Source: Asterias rubens (lineage: Eukaryota > Echinodermata > Asteroidea > Forcipulatida > Asteriidae). Taken from it: a DNA stretch of 64,000 nucleotides. Where the stretch lies: positions 8,163,407 to 8,227,406 of the forward strand of contig NC_047082.1 in the NCBI RefSeq assembly GCF_902459465.1, given 5' to 3'. The notes below the pieces were generated by a model that worked only from the letters and a program-made list of their open reading frames with translations, was not told the DNA's origin and did not search any database. The translations under genes and the position numbers were made by a program. Position 1 is the first letter of the stretch, and every line of letters begins with the position of its first letter. This document shows positions 57,824-64,000 of this stretch, one piece after another.

Positions 57824-60800
57824 AACGGTCAATTAAAAAACTTTCCCCGTAGCACAAAGGCTGATTTACAACAATTTTACATAAATTTAAATAGGAGGCA
57901 AATTGGCATTAAACAAAGTGGAATAGTAGTTAAGCCACTCCCCTAAAATTTACACATTGATAATTGCACATTGAAAATTGAATTAATTTTACTCAAATAT
58001 GGTGTTACGATAAAATGCTATTAAAATTTCGGTATTTTTTAGAATCATGTTTAATTGTCTTACTTTTGCAGATGGTTTCTTTCCCGCTCCATTGTCCACT
58101 CAATAGACACGTCCTATTAGAAGATCCTTCAAGTTCATACCCTTCGTCACACCCGAACTCAACTACGCCCTCTATGTTGACATCAACATCTTCAGTTTCC
58201 AATAGCTGGCCATGCAAAGGAGTTCCCGGGTAACCACACGAGCTGAAGTATAAATCTAGGTTTTTTGGGGGGTAAGACACGGTGTGTTTTAATGTTTTCT
58301 CAAAAAGAGCAATGGTTACTTTTATTTGCAATAGAGTGATGGGTACTTTGGTTTTGAAACAAAGTGATAGTTATTTAGGTACGCATTAGAGTGATTGTTA
58401 CTTTGATTACTTGTAATCGCAATCAAATGATAGTTTCTTTGAATTGCCATACAGCAATGGTTACTTTAATTTTGCTATAGAGCAGTGCTTACTTTGACAT
58501 TGTATCTATAAGACATACCTGTTTGACAGATATACTTGCGCCATTCAGAGCAAAATTGATCGTTCCACAAGTAGTTTGGACTCAACATCTCGATACACTT
58601 CTCATCTGCATTGTTTGGCTCATCAGACGTCCAGCTTTGTGTAGTTATCAACTCATCTAGTCACAGAACAAAATTCACAAAATTATGTACACAACAACAA
58701 AATACATACAGTTACAAATCTGTGGGCATTTAGAATCGTTGGGTCAGCGAAGTTGTAAGAGAATAACGAAAGAAGAACACCAGTGTTGCACAAAGGTGGT
58801 TGCTTTGAAAATGCCTAATAAAAGGCTTCAGGCGTGAAATCTTTTAACATTGAGTGAGAAATGTTCAGAGGGAGCCGTTTCTCAGAATGTTTTATACTAT
58901 CAACAGCTCTCCATTGCTCGTTACTAAGCAATTTTTTTTTGTTTAGCAATTATTTTTTAGTAATTACCAATAGTTTTCAGTGCCTGTCTCTCAAAACCCA
59001 CTTGTTCAACTGATTTGTTTGCTTATTTTGTTTATTCTATGTTTTTAGTTAACTGTGTGTACAGCGCTGTGGTACTTTCCCCTGTTAGTTAGAGCGCTTT
59101 ATAAATACTTTGTATTATTATCAAATTGTTGTAACCGCAAGGTCTACTTACAGTCAGTCCATCGCCAAACTCGTCCGAAATCGGAAGAAACTTTTGCTCC
59201 TATCCACCAGTTTTCTTGATCGTTTTGGAAATGTTCCGAGTCTGAAAGATAACTCACTAAAAAGTCTTGCATCTCTTGGTCTGTTACTTCCACCAGCCAA
59301 CCTCCACTGTCGTTGCAATAGGTATTGGCATCAGACCAGGTATAGTTTCCACTTGTGAAGGCAAGACAGTGACTCGTGTAGTTAACTTGTTGGTCAGCAT
59401 CTAAGTTGTTTATCGGACATGGCATGTCTTTAAAACAAAAACAAGTATTTAATAAGTTAAATGATCAAAAACATAACAATATCCAAATCATTTATAGTTA
59501 TTTTAGTGTTAATAATATAATTTTTTTTTTAAGGATTTGTGCGCATATTTCTCGACACAAGCATTTTCATTCATTAGACAATTAATAATTTGTTTTGCGG
59601 TAACACCATGTTTGCATCTACTTGCAGGGTAGATTATGTTCTTTTGAGAACTTGTCTTGCTTTATTTAGAGTTCGTAAGACTTCTTAGTTCTGAAAGAGC
59701 TGTTTCAAAAAATCTACTCCGCAGTATAAAAACAAAAAGCAAGACACGTTTTCATAAAAAAACATAAACTACCCGGAAAGTAGATACACACCGCAAACAA
59801 ATATTGATACCTCATCATGCAGTGTCCCAAGTGGAAAAAAAACACATTCCCCAAAAATATATAAGGACATTAATTGTTAGTACTTGTTTGTGTCTCTGCA
59901 GAAGGTTGGATCGAAAGCCAAGGCCATCTATCCTACTTATTATATTATAATATATACAGCCCTTAAGCTGGATTAATCCTATCTCGAGTTAGGACTATTG
60001 ATGACCCATTTCACCTGACGTCATCAGCAGAAAAATCTTGAATGCGCCATACTGGTGGGCAATTTCACTGTGCGTTTTTATATACAACTCTATATGCTGC
60101 GCGTTATGCAGTGAAAGTGCATTTTAGCCTAACTGCCCACAACATGGTGAGCGTAGCATTGGTCACCGCGTGTGATACGCGTGCAAGGGGTCAATAGTAA
60201 CTCGTCCTAACTTAAAAAGGAAGGGTTCAATGCATCCTAATGTCTATGGATACGGAACTTTTAACTCGTCCTAAGTCATAAGAATAATCGTACAAAAGAA
60301 GAGTTTGGTGAAATCGATGGCTGGGATCGTATAATCTTTTTAAAATCATGAGAACTAATTTATCACCATTAAGGTTTGCGGTAACACCGTGTAATGATAA
60401 TCTCTAAATGAGTTGAGGTGGTTCTGAAAAGAACCGTTGGTTTCAACTCGACGTTTCGATCAGTATGATCAGGGCCCAATTTCATAGAGCTGCTAAGCAC
60501 ACAAATTTGCTAAGCATGAAATTGCATGTTACTTGCTTATTCAGCTGTTGTTTGCTTGTCCTGAGACATATGGAAATTTGGTTGCCATTCCTGTTTTTAT
60601 CAAGGGAGAAATTTCATGCTAAGCAAATTTGTGTGCTTTTGAAATTGGCCCTGATCGTCTTCTGGAGAAAAAAAATAATAAGGATTAATGACCCACCAAA
60701 CTGGCAGAGAGCTGAGTGTTGGAAGTTGTCCGTTCTGTCTTTATTGCAACCATTATCATTCCATTTGTAGTTTTGTCTCTGGGAGTCATCAGGGGTTAGC

Positions 60801-62927
60801 AGATTGCTCAGCTGTATGCAATCCTCATTTGAAAGGTCGTCATTTGGCTCGTTAGGAGCCCATGGGAAAAATGTGATGTTATTTTTGCCTAAAAAAAAAA
60901 AAAAAAAAAGGGAATTATAATAGTAACCAAATTAAATAAATAGAATATTAGGAAAATGTTATCGAATAACATCTTTAAGTAAATGGTGATTTATGGCAAT
61001 GTACAACTAAAGAAAGACTCTCAGATTCCAATATGTTTGTGAGATATTACCCCTTTCTCAAAAACTATTACTTAAAATAACAAATAGGGAGTTGTTTCTC
61101 ACAATGTTTTACATTATAACACCCCATAAAATAGTCTGCCTTTTCATTGGTTTAGAGCGCATCACATGACATGTCTTAGTTTTACTAGACGGCGGCCGTG
61201 TGATAGTGCATCGTTTGCCGTGTGATAGTCCGACGTCTTTTTACTCACCTCGAACCCAATCAGTTGTGCATCCGTGTATCTGAAACCTGTGTACGAACGG
61301 TTACGTGTACGAAGATGATCAAATAGTCTGTTGGGGTGTTATAAAACAAATATTGAATGCTTTTACTCCTGCTATGGTTAAAACTCCGACTCCCTCGGTG
61401 ATCCCCGGAGCGTTCCATTTTCCCTCGGCTGCGCCTCGGGAAAACAGAATGCTCCGGGGATCACCTCGGGGTCGTAGTTTTAACCATAGCACGAGTAAAA
61501 TCAGTCAATATTTGTATACTATCAACAGCTCTCCATATTGATCGTTACCAAGGAGTCGTTTCTCAGAATGTTTATAGCAATTACCAAAATAATGTGACTT
61601 TAGTGCCTTTAATGATGAGTGCGGATACGGATGAGAGGGGGTGGGGTGTCCTATACTTCATTGAATTGTTATTGGTATTTTTTTTCTTCTTCAAACTTAC
61701 TGTGTTCCCAAATCCATGCCTTCGACTCCTTTCCACCGATCCAGTATCCATCACCAGATGCAAGAGATTTAATTTTTGTTTGTAAAAATGACTGCTGGTC
61801 ACTGCTGGTGATCTTTGCCAGTGTCGAATTTTTGACCGCACATGCTGTTTTCGCATTATCCCACGTTTTATAGTCCGTGGATAGCTTAAAACAGACGTCA
61901 TTTTGGTATCGTAGATCATCACTGTTCGGGCAGCTTGCTGTTAAAGAATGAATAAAGATATAACCTCATCTAAAAAAATCATCAGACTCCAACTGAACAG
62001 ATCATCAAGCCCTCTACGTTTCAGTTGAGCCGTCACCCTTTTTCTGTTTTAAAAAAGACACGCCGCTAATGCAAAAACAAATTTAACAACATAAATAACA
62101 AAACCCTTCAAAGCTTGTTGTTTAACAAAACCAACCGTTGCAATAAAAGTCCGATTCTGACCACGTCCCATTCTCCTGACACGTCCGCAAAGGTTCACCA
62201 TCAGCCTCGTATCCACTCTCACAAGTGTATGAGATAACACTGCCAATATCAAACTTCGTCCCCCTGGTGGCATTCACGTTACAGCCTGCAGGAACTGGGG
62301 GCTCTGGACACTGTTTAGCTATCGGAACAAAGGTTGTGAGATAAGGTTATCACATCAGTCGAGGAAAAACATCTCCACAGAATTAAAAGCAGGGTCCAAT
62401 TTCATAGAGGTGCTTAAGCACTAAAATAAGCTAAGCATAACAAGGTTATGCTAACCAGAAGTTTACCAACCAAGACACCGTGTCACTATGTATCCTATTA
62501 ATTATTGCTGAGCAGAGATTTTGAAGCAGTTTTTTCTGCTCAAAGCAGCTCTCTGAAATTGGGCCAGATGGCTCACCAAGTTTTACAAACACAATTTGTC
62601 AATAGTATTGGTTGAAGGTTTTTGTTATAAATTGTTTGCTTAGCGGAATATATGGGATCTTACCAAGTAAGGTTTTATGCTAATAATTATTTTGAGTAAT
62701 TACCAATAGTGTCCACTGCCTTTAAGTAGGTCTTTACCATTTACATTTATTTCACATTTATTTACCTGTGCAGTTAAGATCTCCAACCAAATCATCCTCG
62801 GACTCCAAACATACAGCCACAGAAGTAGAACCTGTGGGTTCGAATCCTGGCTGACACTTACAACTTACGTAACCCGTCGCATTAGAACAGTCTACATTAT
62901 GCAAGCTGGTAGTGTCACATGGTGTAG
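55426..62927 (-). CDS. Selectin-like receptor: EGF-CCP-CTLD-CTLD-CCP-CCP-mucin-TM-tail (5' end beyond window)
   Basis: Twelve exons on minus: 62927-62766, 62318-62136, 61937-61701, 60888-60697, 59427-59152, 58656-58519, 58255-58064, 57577-57401, 57036-56668, 56430-56374, 56163-56079, 55813-55426. They join in phase to 817 complete codons before the stop; no start or signal peptide is in the window. Order: EGF-like module, CCP, two C-type lectin domains each with EPN and WND calcium/sugar motifs, two CCPs, a 123-residue Thr/Ser-rich stalk, TM (about 23 residues) and a 130-residue tail with seven tyrosines. EPN predicts mannose-type binding. Selectins combine the same module types in another order, so adhesion or microbial recognition is likely, but this is inference. 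Confidence 0.87.
56079..56163 (-). CDS. Lectin receptor transmembrane exon
   Basis: 85 bp; acceptor TTTAAAG phase 1, donor AG|GTACGC phase 2. FLILLVLLVVICCWCRSCRH is the helix end and a Cys-rich, possibly palmitoylated, juxtamembrane stretch. The phase 1-to-2 pattern is the same as in the SRCR/WSC receptor TM exon. Confidence 0.87.
56290..56304 (+). repeat. Poly-G tract (G15)
   Basis: Lies in the short intron between the stem and TM exons of the lectin receptor. Confidence 0.9.
56374..56430 (-). CDS. Lectin receptor membrane-proximal stem exon
   Basis: 57 bp, phase 1-1; acceptor CCTTTCAG, donor G|GTAGGT. Encodes an acidic stem (DENKDDGSVSESG) and the first hydrophobic residues of the TM helix. 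Too short to appear as a frame on its own. Confidence 0.78.
56668..57036 (-). CDS. Lectin receptor mucin-like stalk exon
   Basis: 369 bp, phase 1-1; acceptor TTGCCACAG, donor G|GTGAAA. Thr/Ser/Ala-rich with an internal duplication of about 30 residues, each beginning VTSSTA and containing TVN, TTRP or TTKP, and STAAS or NTAKS. Dense O-glycosylation is expected, giving an extended stalk. Confidence 0.88.
57401..57577 (-). CDS. Lectin receptor CCP3 exon
   Basis: 177 bp, phase 1-1; acceptor TTGTTACAG, donor T|GTGAGT. CDELPKSPENGNV, ILSCADGYLLQG, VTVCYSNSTWS and SSCL form the CCP pattern. Confidence 0.88.
57578..58063 (-). other. Lectin receptor intron with GATA microsatellite
   Basis: About eight GATA units lie at 57793-57822; otherwise unremarkable. 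Confidence 0.75.
58064..58255 (-). CDS. Lectin receptor CCP2 exon
   Basis: 192 bp, phase 1-1; donor A|GTAAGA. CGYPGTPLHGQL, EFGCDEGYELEG, RTCLLSGQWSG and TICK. The acceptor CCTAG follows a weak pyrimidine tract. A later CTTCAG would break the frame, so CCTAG was chosen. Confidence 0.85.
58519..58656 (-). CDS. Lectin receptor CTLD2, second half
   Basis: 138 bp, phase 1-1; acceptor GTGACTAG, donor G|GTATGT. SWTSDEPNNADEKCIEM supplies EPN and LWNDQFCSEW supplies WND, with the closing cysteines. It has no ATG-initiated frame of useful length. Confidence 0.88.
58711..58988 (+). repeat. MITE-like family A, diverged
   Basis: Within the CTLD2 intron. TCAGAGGGAGCCGTTTCTCA, TATACTATCAACAGCTC and AATTACCAATAGTTTTCAGT follow family A; the centre has the AAAAGGCTTCAGGC variant. 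Confidence 0.75.
59152..59427 (-). CDS. Lectin receptor CTLD2, first half
   Basis: 276 bp, phase 1-1; acceptor TTTTAAAG, donor T|GTAAGT. CPINNLDADQQ, HCLAFTSGNYTWSDANTYC and NWWIGAKVSSDFG are the CTLD N-terminal half. The domain continues WRWTD into 58656-58519. Confidence 0.9.
59428..60696 (-). other. Lectin receptor intron with family C and F elements
   Basis: Contains a disrupted family C element (about 59955-60325, ends CTTAAGCTGGATTAATCC and GGTGAAATCGATGGCTGG) and a family F element (60471-60652). Confidence 0.65.
60471..60652. mobile_element. MITE-like family F with possible target duplication
   Basis: AGGGCCCAATTTCATAGAGC to GAAATTGGCCCT. TGATC lies at each boundary, and the flanks GTTTCGATCAGTATGATC and GATCGTCTTCTGG would join into one continuous sequence without it. 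Confidence 0.75.
60697..60888 (-). CDS. Lectin receptor CTLD1, second half
   Basis: 192 bp, phase 1-1; acceptor is a long T run then AG, donor G|GTGGGT, weaker than usual. PWAPNEPNDDLSNEDC carries EPN and YKWNDNGC carries WND, closing with ALCQF. Part of the exon is hidden from ORF listing because it lacks an ATG in frame. Confidence 0.85.
60889..61700 (-). other. Lectin receptor CTLD1 intron with nested elements
   Basis: A family A copy (about 61015-61119 and 61514-61613) is interrupted by about 390 bp of other sequence that includes the hairpin at 61348-61513. Confidence 0.65.
61348..61513. mobile_element. Long near-perfect hairpin nested in a family A copy
   Basis: Arms of about 78 bp (left with TTTTACTCCTGCTATGGTTA and GGTGATCCCCGGAGCGTTC; right with GAATGCTCCGGGGATCACC and TAACCATAGCACGAGTAAAA) are about 90% inverted copies by eye, with a loop of roughly 10-15 bases. 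No coding frame. Confidence 0.8.
61701..61937 (-). CDS. Lectin receptor CTLD1, first half
   Basis: 237 bp, phase 1-1; acceptor TTTAACAG, donor A|GTAAGT. SCPNSDDLRYQNDVCFKLS, TWDNAKTACAVKNSTLAKI and YWIGGKESKAWIWEH are a clear CTLD start. This exon has no ATG-led frame; the listed minus frame across it (61581-61922) is in another phase. Confidence 0.88.
62136..62318 (-). CDS. Lectin receptor CCP1 exon
   Basis: 183 bp, phase 1-1; acceptor TCCGATAG, donor G|GTTGGT (weak). QCPEPPVPAGCNV, ISYTCESGYEADG, RTCQENGTWSES and FYCN give the CCP pattern. Confidence 0.82.
62319..62765 (-). other. Lectin receptor intron with family F and A pieces
   Basis: A family F element (62391-62566) and the 3' terminus of a family A element (62661-62727, ending CAATAGTGTCCACTGCCTTT). 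Confidence 0.75.
62391..62566. mobile_element. MITE-like family F copy
   Basis: AGGGTCCAATTTCATAGAGG to CTCTGAAATTGGGCC, with inner GCTAAGCATAAC and AAAGCAGCT words. Confidence 0.72.
62766..62927 (-). CDS. Lectin receptor EGF-like exon
   Basis: 162 bp, phase 1-1; acceptor TGGTTACAG, donor G|GTAAAT. CDTTSLHNVDCSNATGYVS then CKCQPGFEPTG ends like an EGF module (C-x-C, GF). The usual second cysteine is missing, and an extra cysteine (LNC) follows, so the disulphide pattern is atypical. This is the most 5' exon visible. Confidence 0.75.
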
Positions 62928-64000
62928 CTGTAACCAAAAATATAATTCTGACATTAGCTGATACTCGTTAAAAGTAGCATACATAATGCGGATAAACAAA
63001 ACTTAAGTGTTTAACATTTTAGTCTGAAAGTTTACAGATTGGGATTTTTGCCACACTTATTACTGACGTTTGTCATCTTCTGGGGGCCTTCTTACTTTTT
63101 TTATTGTTACTTTTTTTGGTCTTTGTCTGCTGGTTTACTTCTATATTCATCCCTTTGTATTTGCTCCCCTGTAATTGTGTTTGGTTTGTTGTGGTCAAAT
63201 AAATAATAACAATACTAATATTATGAAGTTCCGAGTCTGAAACAATTTTTGTGGTAATGGTTCTCTTTGAAATATTTGGTCGTGTTAGGGAAAATGTATC
63301 TGAAAATATTTCCAAAAATACCCCCAGAATATTAACAACAAAAACATAACACAGCGGATTTGAGTTGTACCAACCAAAATGAAGAACAAAGTGTTTTCAT
63401 CCTGTACATAATGTTCACTATCTGCTTGTTTAGCACACGTTTTCCACGTTTGTTAGTTCAAACAACACTGTCTGCGACTATTTTGCCAGCTTTACTTTTA
63501 TCGAACTTACTGGCTGAACGTCAAACAAAAGAAATACCGATGAGTATACAGTAGAAACAGGTTATAAGCCAAGTTAATAAACATGCTTAAAAAAAAGAAC
63601 AACAAACAAAAAACTAAATAATCAACTAAATATGATTTTCGAAGAAATACTAAATAAATAAATAAATAAACAAACAAACAAACAAACAAACAAACAAACA
63701 AACAAACAAACAAACAAACAAACAAACAAACAAACAAACAAACAAACAAACAAACAAACAAACAAACAAACAAACAAACAAACAAACAAACAAACAAACA
63801 AACAAACAAACAAACAAACAAACAAACAAACAAACAAACAAACAAACAAACAAACAAACAAACAAACAAACAAACAAACAAACAAACAAACAAACAAACA
63901 AACAAACAAACAAACAAACAAACAAACAAACAAACAAACAAACAAACAAACAAATAAAATACATAGGCCTAATAAATAATTAAAGTAAAAAAGAAAGAAA
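62928..64000 (-). other. Lectin receptor 5' intron (runs off the window) with AAAC microsatellite
   Basis: No further exon is seen before the right edge, so the signal peptide and any further domains lie outside. Confidence 0.6.
63667..63955 (+). repeat. (AAAC)n microsatellite, about 72 pure units
   Basis: About 288 bp of uninterrupted AAAC, preceded by four or five AAAT units and followed by AAATAAAAT. On minus it yields endless Phe-Val-Cys-Leu frames, which are not genes. Confidence 0.97.

Noticed and set aside
62840..62856. GGTTCGAATCC-like pol III B box
   Set aside because: It lies inside the EGF-like coding exon and lacks an A box or tRNA fold, so it is not a tRNA gene.
45996..62927. 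One giant minus-strand receptor joining both membrane genes
   Set aside because: The distal gene has its own stop and tail at 55426 and the proximal gene has its own signal peptide at 53946, so they are two genes.
63507..63964. Three long minus-strand frames rich in Phe-Val-Cys-Leu
   Set aside because: They are translations of the AAAC microsatellite in three phases.
1..64000. CRISPR arrays, bacterial operons or viral genes
   Set aside because: No spaced direct repeats, no Shine-Dalgarno-led gene strings, and no polymerase, integrase or capsid motif was seen. The tandem repeats are minisatellites or microsatellites of eukaryotic type.

Overview
The window is animal nuclear DNA. Coding exons are short, spliced and flanked by canonical GT/AG sites. 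Most of the rest is AT-rich non-coding sequence packed with short interspersed elements and microsatellites. An ID-type HLH gene, a fibrinogen-domain lectin and receptors mixing SRCR, WSC, CCP and C-type lectin modules, together with the style of the small repeats, suggest an echinoderm, perhaps a sea star. That is inference; nothing in the window names the species. All gene models below were read by eye: splice sites were chosen so that reading phase and domain sequence run on across each junction.

Layout: (1) 1-6540, no gene, scattered repeats. (2) About 6540-13520, a two-exon ID gene on + (coding 7329-7766 and 12737-12838, about 5 kb intron), with CRE-, YY1-, GGCGCC/GTCT-, CSL- and CCAAT-like motifs upstream. 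(3) 12839-38540, a roughly 26 kb gene-poor stretch of MITE-like elements, SINE-like pieces, a 46-bp minisatellite and homopolymer tracts. (4) 38621-43172, a six-exon + gene for a secreted, coiled-coil, fibrinogen-domain protein (398 aa). (5) 44929-45423, a + ORF of unknown nature. (6) 45996-53946 on -, a complete seven-exon gene for a type I membrane protein: signal peptide, SRCR, WSC, CCP, TM and a tail with two PPSY motifs (420 aa). (7) 55426-62927 on -, the 3' twelve exons of a larger type I membrane protein: EGF-like, CCP, two C-type lectin domains, two CCPs, a Thr/Ser-rich stalk, TM and a tyrosine-rich tail. Its 5' end lies beyond the right edge.

The last 25 kb therefore groups one secreted lectin-type protein and two membrane receptors built from carbohydrate- or pathogen-binding modules. 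Both receptor tails carry short linear motifs (PY and YxxPhi/ITIM-like) expected of trafficking or signalling adaptors. All their ectodomain exons are symmetric (phase 1-1), as expected of exon shuffling. A joint role in innate recognition is inferred from domain content and position only.

The non-coding DNA is dominated by a few short element families, named here A (ends TTAAAGGCAGTGG / CCACTGCCTTTAA, about 385 bp), B (related to A), C (TCGATTTCACAAAGAGTT ends), D (ACGCTNGGTGGCAG ends), E (GGGTGCGTTCGTTTAG ends), F (GGGCCCAATTTCA ends) and two SINE-like families. None of these names comes from a database.
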